From contig NC_042508.1 in NCBI RefSeq assembly GCF_003054445.1, positions 2,294,001-2,358,000 of the forward strand: a DNA stretch of 64,000 nt, read 5' to 3'. This document shows positions 32,410-44,514 of the stretch, one piece after another; position 1 is the stretch's first letter, and each line of letters begins with the position of its first letter. Origin of the DNA: Pichia kudriavzevii. Taxonomy: Eukaryota > Ascomycota > Pichiomycetes > Pichiales > Pichiaceae. The notes beneath the pieces were generated by a model, which saw only the letters and a program-made list of their open reading frames with translations, was not told the DNA's origin and searched no databases. The translations under genes were made by a program, and so were the position numbers.

Positions 32410-32880
32410 TCATTTGAAATATGCATTGCTTGACTCTCTTGGGGCAGTCTTTGCTTCCTGTAACTTGATCCATTCATCAGGAGTTTTACAGACAACTTGA
32501 AATCCGTGGATTTTCCCTTCCCCTTTGATTTCTTCGTCTAACAGCTTGAAGATAAAACGATGTCTTGCTAAAGTACCCCTAATGTCCTTGAATTTGTCAC
32601 TCACAATTGTAACATGAAAGTGAGATTCTGCCTTATTCCTTGCATTTTCCATACCTGTGTGATGGGCATGCTTCCAGGAATCGTTCCGAATAATCAACTG
32701 GGTTGGACTTAGATCCCGGACGATCTTGTTGTACATGGAAGACTCGAGTGGACCCATCTCTTCATTAGGTTGGGGAATATTAGGTTTGTCTGTGCACTTG
32801 CACCCCGGCTCTGTAACTTTCGACATTCCTGACTTAGTGAAAGTTGTGTAGAAACGCAGCTGGTTTGAGAGTCTGTTCAT
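32410..32880 (-). CDS. BOL1: BolA-family protein Bol1
   Basis: A 156-residue protein with a BolA domain at about residues 42-140: GPLESSMYNKIVRDLSPTQLIIRNDSWKHAHHTGM, then ESHFHVTIVSDKFKDI, the RHRFIFKLLDEE helix, and IHGFQVVCKTPDEW. The HAHH loop and the later His in RHR are the residues used to hold a 2Fe-2S cluster with monothiol glutaredoxin Grx5. Bol1 and Bol3 help late steps of mitochondrial Fe-S assembly, including lipoate synthase maturation. The N-terminus MNRLSNQLRFYTTFTKSG looks like a presequence; an ATG at residue 19 is a possible second start. CKC in the linker is not part of the domain. S. cerevisiae BOL1 (YAL044W-A) is 110 residues; the longer N-terminus here accounts for the difference. 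Confidence 0.92.
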   Translation of the reverse strand: MNRLSNQLRFYTTFTKSGMSKVTEPGCKCTDKPNIPQPNEEMGPLESSMYNKIVRDLSPTQLIIRNDSWKHAHHTGMENARNKAESHFHVTIVSDKFKDIRGTLARHRFIFKLLDEEIKGEGKIHGFQVVCKTPDEWIKLQEAKTAPRESSNAYFK

Positions 32881-33493
32881 GCCGTCTAATGGAAGGATCC
32901 GTTTAGAATATCATCTTCTGAGATCTGTTTCCTGTAATGGTTATGCCTTCAATTCCAACAAACTTCGCAGGCAACCACTATGTATTACGTAATCAAGTCG
33001 ATAATTTCCGTTTTTTTTCTGTTGTTAAAAGTGCGATTTAAAACTTTGTGTTTTTTTTTATGTTTTACCATTAGAGTGTACAAATGACAAACTACGAACA
33101 AGTGGAAAGAATTCTCAAAGAATAGAATACAGGTTTTGTGTAAGTGGTTTAATTTTAAAATAAAACAGTAGATAATGATTATCATTGCTACCGAGAGTGG
33201 GGTGACTTTGGACTTTACGTATAGTTATAATCCAGGTTGGCGTCTTCTGCCAGATATGAAAATCGTCACAACGCAACATCTGCTTCTGTCGTAACTACAC
33301 AAGGTGGCTCAGGTATTTGTTCGCTTATAGTTGTTAAATTTACTTTCTCTCACCGGGTAACTCTTCCCGATAACAGTTCATCAGAAAACAGTTGAACGTT
33401 GTTTGAAGGTGAATTACCAACCCTGAACAAGAGTTCTGTCAATCAGAGAAAGCTGTCTTTGGATCCACACAGAAGTGAAACGCAATTTAGAGA
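32881..33493. other. Divergent promoter region of BOL1 and PRO3
   Basis: About 613 bp, T-rich in the middle (33010-33060). No ORF, RNA gene or clear Gcn4 site (TGACTC) was seen before PRO3. Confidence 0.5.
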
Positions 33494-34339
33494 ATGCAAA
33501 TTCCTGAGAATTATACTTTGACTATCCTTGGAGCTGGTGTTATGGGATCTGCTGTTTTATCAGCAGTCTTGAAAAATAGGCCAACCCCATTTCCAGGGAA
33601 GATTTTCTGTTGCACAGGTTCTTCTGCCTCTGCCCAACGTTTACAAGAAACCTACGGCAATGCAATTACTGCTACGTATGGGGAGAGCAATTTTCAACCG
33701 GTTAAGGAGGCCGATGTTATTGTTTTAGGATGTAAACCATTTATGTGTCAGACTATTATTGACCAGGTCAAGGGGGCCCTAGACGGGAATAAGGTAATCA
33801 TCTCACTGCTGGCTGGGTGGAAAATTGACCAATTGAGTACATCAGTCGGCTCTCCTTACATTGCACGTGTGATGACCAATACACCGGCTAAATACGGTTG
33901 CGGCACTGCTGTTGTATCATTTTCAAGCGATTTACAGGGCACTGATTTTCAATCGGTAAGAGAGACAATCATGGCAATTGTCGATACCGTTGGCATGGCT
34001 CTTGAGTTACCAGAGAAAAATATGGACGCTGCCACTTCTTTGGTAGGTTCTGGTCCTGCATTTGTGTTGTTGATGATGCAAGCGTTGGCTGAGGGTGGTG
34101 TCCGTATGGGTATACCCTATGAAACCGCAAAGAAATGCGCAGCAAAAGTCATGGAAGGCACCTCCAAAATGGTTATGGAAAGTGGTCAACATCCTGAAGC
34201 TTTAAAGAGCATGGTTTGTACTCCAGGTGGAACTACGATCGGCGGTCTCCTCACTTTAGAAGACAGAGGGGTGAGAGGTGCAATTTCTAGGGCTGTTGAG
34301 GAAGCAGCTGATATTGCATCCAAATTAGGTAAGAAATAG
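33494..34339 (+). CDS. PRO3: Pyrroline-5-carboxylate reductase
   Basis: A 281-residue enzyme catalysing the last step of proline synthesis: NAD(P)H-dependent reduction of 1-pyrroline-5-carboxylate, in the cytosol. The N-terminal Rossmann motif is LTILGAGVMGSAVLSA. Conserved P5CR segments follow: VIVLGCKPFM, ISLLAGWKIDQL, ARVMTNTPAKYGCG, the VGSGPAFVLLMMQALAEGGVRMG helix region and the C-terminal signature CTPGGTTIGGLLTLED. Two CTG codons in ISLLAG fall where hydrophobic residues are expected, which argues that CTG means leucine here. The full length and all motifs are intact. Confidence 0.97.
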   Translation: MQIPENYTLTILGAGVMGSAVLSAVLKNRPTPFPGKIFCCTGSSASAQRLQETYGNAITATYGESNFQPVKEADVIVLGCKPFMCQTIIDQVKGALDGNKVIISLLAGWKIDQLSTSVGSPYIARVMTNTPAKYGCGTAVVSFSSDLQGTDFQSVRETIMAIVDTVGMALELPEKNMDAATSLVGSGPAFVLLMMQALAEGGVRMGIPYETAKKCAAKVMEGTSKMVMESGQHPEALKSMVCTPGGTTIGGLLTLEDRGVRGAISRAVEEAADIASKLGKK

Positions 34340-34409
34340 AGTTGTTTGCTCATATACACGTGCAATACACAAGAAAAACATCACCGTAGCTAATTATATA
34401 CACTAACAA

Positions 34410-34970
34410 CTAACTTTTAAATTCATTCATAATCTTGTCATACTCCTCCTTCTCGAGCTTTTTCTCGTATTTCTTCTTTTCCTCACCTTGGAGTTCTCCT
34501 CTCTCATATTTCTCCTTGATCTCAGCTTCCTTTTTAGCATGATCTCTAGCTCTATTCATTTTCTCCTCTTTTAAAGTCGAGAAAGTTAGGATACCAAACC
34601 ACGCTTCAATGAATGCATAAGAAAAGATGACACTGTTACACAAGACAACCCACGTTCCAAGATAGCAGTATGCACAGAGAGGGAAAAAGAAGAGCAACCT
34701 GCAAAAGACTGTAGTTTCGAAGTACTTCATATTACCATCAAGCAGTGCGGCAATATCAGATAGTAACAATGTGATAAGAACAACACCAATTGTCCCATAA
34801 ATCGGTGACTTTTCATTCACCATCAACAATGGTAGATCCATCGACGATGCAAGGACTAAAACACCTGAGTATTCAATTACTGTACGGGGCGAGACCAACA
34901 AATGATATGCCACAAATGTAAGTAAGGCAATCCTCGCACCAATAAGGGTCCTTGCAGAAAACAAAGCCAT
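34410..34970 (-). CDS. ILM1: Ilm1, ER/mitochondrial-DNA-maintenance membrane protein
   Basis: A 186-residue protein from the ATG at 34970 (MALFSARTLIGARIALLTF), which lines up with the S. cerevisiae Ilm1 start; an in-frame ATG at 35036 would add 22 residues. Four hydrophobic segments (about 8-30, 55-75, 85-105, 115-140) and a highly charged C-terminal tail of EKYERGELQGEEKKK type are visible. SSMDLPLLMVN, DGNMKYFETTVFCRLLFFF and FIEAWFGILTFSTLKEEK match the yeast protein (QAMNLPQLTL, ENNVKYFQSVVPVRLLIFF). ILM1 mutants in S. cerevisiae lose mitochondrial DNA; the mechanism is unknown. It adjoins JHD2 as in S. cerevisiae (YJR118C-YJR119C), but here the two are divergent. Confidence 0.92.
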   Translation of the reverse strand: MALFSARTLIGARIALLTFVAYHLLVSPRTVIEYSGVLVLASSMDLPLLMVNEKSPIYGTIGVVLITLLLSDIAALLDGNMKYFETTVFCRLLFFFPLCAYCYLGTWVVLCNSVIFSYAFIEAWFGILTFSTLKEEKMNRARDHAKKEAEIKEKYERGELQGEEKKKYEKKLEKEEYDKIMNEFKS

Positions 34971-35305
34971 TCTTCTAAGTCCAAGTGCTTTACTTCCCTT
35001 TATAATTGGTCTAAGGTGGGGGCAAACTGGTGTCAAACTCAGAGCCTCGGTGTCAAATCATTTTAGGAACTCTAATTACAGAGATGAAATTCATGTTGAC
35101 GCGCATCTTACATGCCAAAAACTAACAAAAAAGGAGAAAAATAAAATTGTAGCTTTTCCATATAGCAAATCGGTTGGCTTATCTGTGAGAAATGAAATTT
35201 CCCTCTCATTCCGATCCACTAGTTTGGGCTGGAGAGGAAAAACACTAGTTAATTAGCACAGGTTAGTCAGCACAAGTTAGTCAGCATCATCAGGCTAGAA
35301 AGACC

Positions 35306-38050
35306 ATGCCTTTCAACAATAAATTAATTATGGAAGCACCAGTGCTTCATCCCACTGAAAAAGAGTTCAGTAGTCCCATAAAGTATTTGTCTGATCCGAA
35401 GATTGTACAGCTTGGAGAGAGATATGGAATAGTAAAAGTTGTGCCACCAGATGGATGGAAACCAAGGTTTGCGTTAGATTGGAACACCTTCAAATTTCAT
35501 ACTAGAATACAGTATTTACACGAGTTGAATTTGCGAAACAGATCGAGAGCATGCTTTGTCGAAGGGTTCAACTGTTATCTCTTGAGTAAAGGGCTAGAGC
35601 CTTTGCCAATAGTTGAAGATTTATGCTCGGGAGTATCTAATGAGTACAAACTAACCAAACGGGAACTAAGAGACCACTTGAATGGATGGTTTGAGCTGAG
35701 GGATGGAAGACAAGTTCATATTCACGACATCTTTATTGGAGGAGAAATCAGAAAATGGTTCTATAAAATTCATGATGATGATAGATACTTGATGAAAAAG
35801 CTCTCATCATATTCAAAATATGTTACGCAGGTCTTGAAACTTGAGAATAGCAAGGAAGCGGAGGAAGATGATGCAAACACAAATCTAGTGATACCACCAG
35901 AAACTTCGCATTCGACGTTGAAGAGATTACTGAAAACACCGGCAGCTTTATTGGTACACCCCACTATCCAGAAGCAATTACGAATACTAAAGTCGCAATA
36001 TGGTTCATCATGTAAAAGAAGGAAAATGAGAATGAGGGATCAGACAAGGGAATGCCGTAATTTTGATAAATCGATGCCAACTCCGCCATCTGAAATTCTT
36101 CTTGATGATCATTCGAAAGGAGATAATACTGGAAGATGGGAAAACACTAAAACAGCTGGTTCACCAACAGGGGAAAAAGTATATGGTTGTTTTAATGTTA
36201 TCTCTCCTGAAATATTGGATGAAGTTTGCGTGACGTGTTTGAGTTCTCGATCGCCTGAAACCACTCTAATTTGTGACGGATGCTCAAGATCATTCCATAT
36301 GAAATGCTTGCCTGTACCCTTGGAAAAAGTTCCAAAGTATGATTGGTTTTGTGACGAGTGTATTCTTGGTAGTACAAGCGTCTATGCAGAATACGGATTT
36401 GAGGAAGAGTTTGACAATAAGTTCAGTTTAAACGAATTTCAGAAATACTGTGAGGATTGGGAAATCAGTATGATAGATTCCATCAAATCTGGCCAACTAG
36501 GTACTAGTATAGAACTTACAGAGGAAGAAAAGAGCGGGAAGAAACTATCAGAAAAGAACCTAGAAAGACTTTTTTGGAAAATAACCAATGGTGAAGTCAC
36601 ACTTCCTGATGAGAACGGGAAATTCAAGATTAGATACGGTGCAGATATTAGTAGCTCTAACCCAGGTGAAGTTTCTGCGTTCCCAACCAGTGATGATCCA
36701 GCTTCAACAAGGGAGGATGAGAAATATATAAAAAGCGAATGGAATCTAACCAATTTACCCTTTGCTAAGGGGAGCTTGTTAGGCTATATTTGCAATTCAC
36801 TAACGTCTAGAGATGCTCACGGTAAAAATGATGGTAGTGATGGCAATTTTGAACAAATATCCGGCATGTCTGTTCCTTGGCTTTACATTGGAGGGCCTCT
36901 ATCAACATTTTGTTGGCACAAGGAAGACCATTACACACTTTCAGCCAATTATTCACATTTGGGCGCACCTAAGAAATGGTATGGTATACCGGCAGGGTAT
37001 GCTGAGAAGTTTGAAATGTTCATCAACGATATTGCCCCAGAATTGGAAGCCAAACAAAGAGATCTTATGCATCAGTTAGTTAGTATGATATCACCGGATG
37101 AAATTGATGAAGGTGTTATCCCAATCTATGAGACGGTCCAACGACCGGGAGAATTTATTGTTACGTTTCCCAAGGTATATCATTCTGGTTTTAATTACGG
37201 ATTTAACGTTAATGAAGCAGTGAATTTTACATTACCACTATGGGTGAACTATAGTTTATGTGCAGTTAAAGAGTATGAGAAAGTAGGAAAAGAATGTGTC
37301 TTTGATACCTTCAACGTGTTGAAGAGAATCTATTTTGATTTGCAAAATGAACAGGGGAAGAAAAAATGGATGGATGAAACAGGCATAAACATCAATGAGG
37401 TGCATAAGTTAAGTGAGTGGATTTATAAGGAATATAACCAGGAGATTGAAAAATTTAAGAGTTACTATTTGGGAAATGCCGAACTGCGAAGGATACTGGG
37501 CGGAATCAAGTTGATCAAGGTGGAAGAATATTTGAATAGTATGGAGGATGTGATTAAAGATCGGAACGTTGAATTTGATGTGGATGATAAACTGTGTGTG
37601 GATTGTAAAACTCGGGTTCATTTTCAATGGATTATAGTTGATTTATACCAAGACCATATGAGTGACATTGGTGAAGTGAAAGAGGAAAATATGCCGCAAG
37701 AGGGAGATACCGCAAATTTTAAAGGTTACGAGAATGAGTGGAAGGAAATTATAGAAAAGGCCAAGAATGCAAACGAGGAGGAAAAAGGGGAAAGACGGAC
37801 AAGAAGGCGGTCCTTAAGAAAGAGGAGACTCGATCACGGGAATGATGCCATTGGGATTACATCTGTCCCCCCAGAGGAGAAGGAGAAACGGGACATTTGT
37901 TCCAGCGTGGAATTACTGCGCAAGGAGAACTGTTTATTTGGGAAGTGTGTCCTTTGTATTGGATGTTTCAGCAAGGAGATTGGCCGTCTTACGGAGGACG
38001 AGCTTGCCCGTGTGCTGAAGGTGTCCCTCCTTGTCGAGGAGAATGTGTAA
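35306..38050 (+). CDS. JHD2: JmjC histone H3K4 demethylase (KDM5 family)
   Basis: A 914-residue KDM5/JARID1-type protein. JmjN lies near residues 22-55 (FSSPIKYLSDPKIVQLGERYGIVKVVPPDGW). The PHD finger is at about 308-352 (CVTCLSSRSPETTLICDGC, FHMKC, WFCDEC). The JmjC domain covers about 515-680 with the Fe(II) ligands H538 and E540 (in WHKEDHY) and H626 (in YHSGFNYGFN), so it should be active. A C5HC2-type zinc region follows (about 765-900: LCVDCKTRVHFQW, then CVLCIGC). As in S. cerevisiae Jhd2 no ARID is apparent. It removes H3K4 tri- and dimethylation in the nucleus. It is longer than the 728-residue yeast protein because of linkers and a Lys/Arg/Glu-rich C-terminal part. It lies between ILM1 and ATP2, as in S. 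cerevisiae. Confidence 0.95.
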   Translation: MPFNNKLIMEAPVLHPTEKEFSSPIKYLSDPKIVQLGERYGIVKVVPPDGWKPRFALDWNTFKFHTRIQYLHELNLRNRSRACFVEGFNCYLLSKGLEPLPIVEDLCSGVSNEYKLTKRELRDHLNGWFELRDGRQVHIHDIFIGGEIRKWFYKIHDDDRYLMKKLSSYSKYVTQVLKLENSKEAEEDDANTNLVIPPETSHSTLKRLLKTPAALLVHPTIQKQLRILKSQYGSSCKRRKMRMRDQTRECRNFDKSMPTPPSEILLDDHSKGDNTGRWENTKTAGSPTGEKVYGCFNVISPEILDEVCVTCLSSRSPETTLICDGCSRSFHMKCLPVPLEKVPKYDWFCDECILGSTSVYAEYGFEEEFDNKFSLNEFQKYCEDWEISMIDSIKSGQLGTSIELTEEEKSGKKLSEKNLERLFWKITNGEVTLPDENGKFKIRYGADISSSNPGEVSAFPTSDDPASTREDEKYIKSEWNLTNLPFAKGSLLGYICNSLTSRDAHGKNDGSDGNFEQISGMSVPWLYIGGPLSTFCWHKEDHYTLSANYSHLGAPKKWYGIPAGYAEKFEMFINDIAPELEAKQRDLMHQLVSMISPDEIDEGVIPIYETVQRPGEFIVTFPKVYHSGFNYGFNVNEAVNFTLPLWVNYSLCAVKEYEKVGKECVFDTFNVLKRIYFDLQNEQGKKKWMDETGININEVHKLSEWIYKEYNQEIEKFKSYYLGNAELRRILGGIKLIKVEEYLNSMEDVIKDRNVEFDVDDKLCVDCKTRVHFQWIIVDLYQDHMSDIGEVKEENMPQEGDTANFKGYENEWKEIIEKAKNANEEEKGERRTRRRSLRKRRLDHGNDAIGITSVPPEEKEKRDICSSVELLRKENCLFGKCVLCIGCFSKEIGRLTEDELARVLKVSLLVEENV

Positions 38051-38486
38051 GGTAAGTAGACGCATATTTTATTCCATTTGTTGCACCAACACACTCACAG
38101 TAAAACTGTATATTTGTAATAAGTAACGCTACCACCGCCTCCAAGACCTCCAAGACTTCAAATTGTTACCCAATTAGGCAACATGGGTTTGTGGTGGAAT
38201 AATAGAAGATTCATGTTCCCCCAATTGAGGTTGACTTTGCTGGCCAATGAGAATGCCGCTGGGCTTGCTGGCACGGATATGGAAGTGGCAGCGCGTGTTT
38301 CCCTTTTAGGAGCGATTTTTTCCAGTTTGCGAGTATTTCTGCAGGAGTTGGTCCTCTCTGAGAGCGAGCGAGGGCGAGTAATCCAAGTTGAGATTAGTTG
38401 ACGGTACTTTACAGTTTAGACACCTTTTTTGTTCAGTTAAACTCTTTTCTTCTGCACACTCATTCTATAGCTCTCACTTCACAAAG
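38051..38486. promoter_or_regulatory. ATP2 promoter and leader
   Basis: A 436-bp stretch between JHD2 and ATP2. CCAATGAG near 38243 fits a HAP2/3/4/5 (CCAAT) site, as expected for a respiratory gene. It also contains a 72-codon frame at 38183-38401 in the place occupied by YJR120W in S. cerevisiae. Confidence 0.5.
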
Positions 38487-40469
<1,983 letters not shown>

Positions 40470-40925
40470 GCATCCAATCAGTGATTGTTTGTTATTAAGA
40501 ATCTTAATTTTTCATTTTATTCTAGAAACTCCTATTTATTAAAAAGTGGAAAATTATGTATTCCTATATATGACGTTACTATGATTTTTATTTATTTATG
40601 ATTATTTATTCCTATTCCTAGTGATTTATCTCTAAGTTTTTCTTTTGTAATAAAAGATTTATTTATTGTTTCCCTTGCTTCTAGCTCTAGCTATTGTCAT
40701 TTTGGATATTTCTTGGTTGAAAAATTTGTAAATATTATTTTTAAACGCGCATACGTGTCTAAATACAAAAGTAAAAAATGTGATATTGATGATTAAGATG
40801 TTCAAATCCTCGAATTTTGCCTTGCAAATGCGTCTTCCCTTTTTGATATCAGCTTGCCTTTCCAATGCTTTCCCAATTCTAGTTACTATATTCCTCCTTG
40901 GATTTGCGAACGCCCTTTACCATAC
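40470..40925. other. Intergenic region between ATP2 and STE24
   Basis: About 456 bp, very AT-rich, containing the ATP2 3' end (TTTATTTATGATTATTTATT) and the STE24 promoter. No gene or RNA was seen. Confidence 0.5.
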
Positions 40926-42302
40926 ATGATTTCGTTGTTGGACACGGCGAGAAAGTTTCTGGACATTCCGGGCTTCAATTGGAAGTCCTTAATTATTGGC
41001 TTTACTGTTGCCAATTTTCTGTTTGATTCCTACGTTAAGTATCGTCAAATTCGTTGTGTCAAGGCAAATGGTAATAGGGTCCCCAAAGAATTGGCCAAGT
41101 ATGATATAAATACAGACACTGTTGTGAAGTCTTCCAAGTATAGTGTTTCTAAATTGAAGTTTTCCATTCTTGCCGGCCTTTATGATTGTGTGGAAAACAT
41201 TGCATTCTTCCATTATGATGTTTTGCCTAAATTGTGGCTGAAATCCGGTTCTTATTTGAACTGTTTGGTCAAGTATGTCCCATTTTTAACCAAATGGGTT
41301 CAAGGCAGTCTTATTAGTCAAAGTTTAGCATTCATGGGGTTGTTTATGGGTGTATCGATTATTTTGAGTATTCCAGTCAAATATTACCAAAATTTTGTGC
41401 TTGAAGAATCTTATGGCTTCAATAAGCTAACTATAAAATTATGGGTAACTGATACAATTAAACAATTTGCTCTTACATGTGTTTTAGGTGGTCCAATTCT
41501 AGCTGCATTTTTGAAGATCATGGACTATTACGGCGATTCCTTTATGTATCACTTGTCAGTATTCATTTTTGCAGTTCAGATTTTTTTCATCATTGTTTAT
41601 CCTAAATTTATCCAGCCTTTCTTTAATACCTTAACTCCATTAGAGGATGGTGACTTGAAGAATGCGATTGAAAAGCTTGCCCTCAAGAATAAGTTTCCAT
41701 TGGATAAACTGTACGTCATTGACGGTTCTAAACGTTCTGGCCATTCAAATGCCTACTTTATGGGTCTACCTTGGGGATCCAAGCAGATTGTTATATTTGA
41801 TACACTAATTGAGCATTCCACCGTTGATGAAGTTGTTGCTGTTTTAGGCCACGAAATAGGTCATTGGAAATTAAATCATACCACCAAGTTGATGACTATC
41901 GGAGAATTACACATGTTTATGATCTTTACTATTTTTTCTGTCTTTATCAAGAATAGGTCTTTTTACAACTCTTTTGGCTTTGGCTTACCAAATGGAATTA
42001 CTGAAATGCCTGCAATGATTGGTTTCTTGTTATTTGGTGATGTTTTGAAACCATTGGACGCTGTCATGGAATTCGTTATGAATTTAATAACTCGTATTTA
42101 CGAATACCAAGCTGATCGGTTTGCGGCAGAACAAGGATTATCGAATGATTTAAAGACAGCTTTAGTCGTTCTACACAAAGAAAACCTTTCTTCCCTAGTT
42201 GTTGATAGTTTATACTCTGCAAAGGAGTATAACCACCCAACATTGGGCGAAAGAGTAGCTGCAATTGACGCATACTTGACAGAGTCTAAAAAAGAGCAGT
42301 AG
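40926..42302 (+). CDS. STE24: CAAX prenyl protease Ste24
   Basis: A 458-residue, multi-span ER zinc metalloprotease (S. cerevisiae 453). It removes the AAX residues from prenylated CAAX proteins, makes the first N-terminal cut of a-factor, and clears clogged translocons. The zinc site is HEIGH at residues 309-313, with the third ligand E393 in YEYQADRFA. NSKRSGHSNAYFMG-type sequence (DGSKRSGHSNAYFMGL) precedes it. The first in-frame ATG, 40926, gives MISLLDTARKFLDIPGFNWK, equivalent to the yeast start. In S. cerevisiae STE24 lies on the ILM1 side of the same cluster (YJR117W); here it is on the ATP2 side. Confidence 0.96.
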   Translation: MISLLDTARKFLDIPGFNWKSLIIGFTVANFLFDSYVKYRQIRCVKANGNRVPKELAKYDINTDTVVKSSKYSVSKLKFSILAGLYDCVENIAFFHYDVLPKLWLKSGSYLNCLVKYVPFLTKWVQGSLISQSLAFMGLFMGVSIILSIPVKYYQNFVLEESYGFNKLTIKLWVTDTIKQFALTCVLGGPILAAFLKIMDYYGDSFMYHLSVFIFAVQIFFIIVYPKFIQPFFNTLTPLEDGDLKNAIEKLALKNKFPLDKLYVIDGSKRSGHSNAYFMGLPWGSKQIVIFDTLIEHSTVDEVVAVLGHEIGHWKLNHTTKLMTIGELHMFMIFTIFSVFIKNRSFYNSFGFGLPNGITEMPAMIGFLLFGDVLKPLDAVMEFVMNLITRIYEYQADRFAAEQGLSNDLKTALVVLHKENLSSLVVDSLYSAKEYNHPTLGERVAAIDAYLTESKKEQ

Positions 42303-42573
42303 TTGATTATACTTTGTAGTTTTTAGCTATGTTACCTATAAAATTAAACTCAATCCTTTGCCAATATACAAGTAGAGCAGATCAGGTATTTACCACCGGC
42401 CGCCTCGGTTATCATAATTACTAGATGAGGCAATCGCGCTTAAATTAGTCATGGAGAAAAATCCACATACTCAATAATTTTTCAATCTTGCATATTAACT
42501 TCTGAGACATTATTGTGAGTGCTTCATTATTTTTTGGTTGGAAGTCATTCTGTCTGTAGATTAAGTTAACTAG

Positions 42574-44421
42574 ATGATTTCTCGGGAATTTGTGAAAAAT
42601 ATAAGAAAAGTCTGTGTATGCCAGAGAAGATACCAAAGTAGTTTTGTCAGATTCGATAGTATAGAATCAAACTTAAAAAAACATGAAATTGTATCCAATG
42701 AGAAGAGAGAACTAATATTAACTATTTTGAATTCCACTGCCACAAAAAGGGAAGCAAGATCGTATTTATCCAAATATAGGCTACTACATGAAAATGATAT
42801 CTACAAAAATAACCAGAAAATTGTGAATGAGGAGTACAATTTGGAGTCCCCACTAATTACGAACGAAAAGTATTCCAATTATATAAACAAGGTGTTGACA
42901 TCAGAACAAGAGAATAATGAAAGAAGTACGTTTAGAGAAGCTACAAATCGTTTAAACAGGCATATACATGACACCTCCTCTGAAATTCAACTAACACAAA
43001 CTATTCGTACATGTCTAATTAGAGTCAGAAGGCTGGATACTTGGGATAATGAGTTGATTATGCATTTGGGAGTTGTTTTGAGAAAGTCAATGAGCCTCGG
43101 TGCTAGTCCCGTTATTCTTATCGATAGAGATATAACCAAGGGTTGTGAAAGCATGGAGATAAAAGACCAAGAAGCGTATGTCGAATGTAAGCTAGAGAAC
43201 TTATTGGATATTCTGGCTAGCCAAATCAACACAAGGATAGTTCGTGGATGTTTTGATATTGCAGAAGATTTGAGCATAACTACAGTGGTTCCCGAGATGA
43301 TTGTAATACCAATTGTGTCTGGGATAGTCCCGATCATCTCACCTTTTGGTGTCACACGCAGAGAAGTGAGGAAGCAATGCATGGATGGATTCCAAATGAC
43401 AAAAGCTACAATAAAATGTCTTGAAGAAAACGAAATGCACCATCTTCTTTCTGTGGAAAAGGTTGTTTTCATTGATGAGATAGGTGGATTTCCGAGTGTG
43501 GAACGTTCCGGAAGTCACGTTTTAATAAACATGAGACAGGAATACGAGGCTATCAAGAACGAGATATTGTACAAATTGAGAATCACAGAAGAAGCGAGAG
43601 ACAGGTATCTATCAAATCTAGAGGAAATGAAGGATCTCTTGAAGACATCAGACGAGCGCACGGGTATATTAACAACGCCGAATATGGCCACCCGTGAACA
43701 AGAAAAACAAGTGGGGAAGGAAACCAATCCAATAATCTTTAATATCTTGACCGATAGGCCAACAATATCTTCATCTTTACCTGTGTCTTTGCTTCGCACA
43801 CCCCAGGTTAATACGACTATAGTGAAGAATGGTATGAATATAAGGGTTCACCTGGAACCAGACGCAAATAAAGGCTTAGATTTAGTGGAATTGCATCAGA
43901 AAGGTAAAATTGATTTAAAGAAACTCAAGTTTTTGATTGATGATTCTTTTGGAAGGAACCTAAACTTACACCACTATCTGAATAGAATTAACAAGAAAGT
44001 AGCAGGCCTGATCATCCTGGGAGACTATGAAGGAGGTGCCATAATAACATGGGAAAATTCTGGTAGTAGAAATATTGCCTATCTAGACAAATTGGCAGTT
44101 GTTAAACAGCTCCAAGGAATTCCTGGAGTGGCTGATATTATTTTCAAAGCATTATTAAATAGTTTCAAAGCAGAGCTTCTTTGGAGGTCAAGAAACAACA
44201 ACCCTGTGAATAAGTGGTATTTTGAGAGATCCAAAGCCAACTATTCCATTCCAGGCACACAATGGAGAATGTTTGTTAATGGTACTAAGGAGTTGACACT
44301 TGATGACCTAAAGGAATACATTCAAATCTGTGGCTCGATTGAGCCTTCTTTTGATATACCTGACGAAAAAGTAACCAGAAAGTTTGATTTTAATTTTAAT
44401 TACAGGGGGGCGGATGCATAA
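42574..44421 (+). CDS. ARG2: Mitochondrial N-acetylglutamate synthase
   Basis: A 615-residue enzyme (S. cerevisiae Arg2 574) making N-acetylglutamate, the first step of arginine synthesis, in the mitochondrial matrix with the kinase Arg5,6. The N-terminus MISREFVKNIRKVCVCQRRYQSS is a likely presequence. LTILNSTATKREARSYLSKY is a family signature. An amino-acid-kinase-like domain (about 80-410) precedes the C-terminal NAGS-type GNAT domain (about 435-590) with LIILGDYEGGAIITWE, AYLDKLAVVKQLQGIPGVADIIF and LLWRSRNNNPVNKWYFERS, the region that binds acetyl-CoA and glutamate. Feedback inhibition by arginine is known for the family through the kinase-like domain. No Gcn4 site was evident in the short upstream region. 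Confidence 0.96.
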   Translation: MISREFVKNIRKVCVCQRRYQSSFVRFDSIESNLKKHEIVSNEKRELILTILNSTATKREARSYLSKYRLLHENDIYKNNQKIVNEEYNLESPLITNEKYSNYINKVLTSEQENNERSTFREATNRLNRHIHDTSSEIQLTQTIRTCLIRVRRLDTWDNELIMHLGVVLRKSMSLGASPVILIDRDITKGCESMEIKDQEAYVECKLENLLDILASQINTRIVRGCFDIAEDLSITTVVPEMIVIPIVSGIVPIISPFGVTRREVRKQCMDGFQMTKATIKCLEENEMHHLLSVEKVVFIDEIGGFPSVERSGSHVLINMRQEYEAIKNEILYKLRITEEARDRYLSNLEEMKDLLKTSDERTGILTTPNMATREQEKQVGKETNPIIFNILTDRPTISSSLPVSLLRTPQVNTTIVKNGMNIRVHLEPDANKGLDLVELHQKGKIDLKKLKFLIDDSFGRNLNLHHYLNRINKKVAGLIILGDYEGGAIITWENSGSRNIAYLDKLAVVKQLQGIPGVADIIFKALLNSFKAELLWRSRNNNPVNKWYFERSKANYSIPGTQWRMFVNGTKELTLDDLKEYIQICGSIEPSFDIPDEKVTRKFDFNFNYRGADA

Positions 44422-44514
44422 TTAGAATGGGGTGACGTATATACGTGTATAGATTTATAAAATACAGAAAAAAGCTAATTAAAATGGGAGGCTTCGAATC
44501 CTATGGCTGCTAAA

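Noticed and set aside
44481-44514. CTTCGAATCC resembling a tRNA T-loop
   Set aside because: No matching T-stem, anticodon arm or acceptor stem could be drawn.
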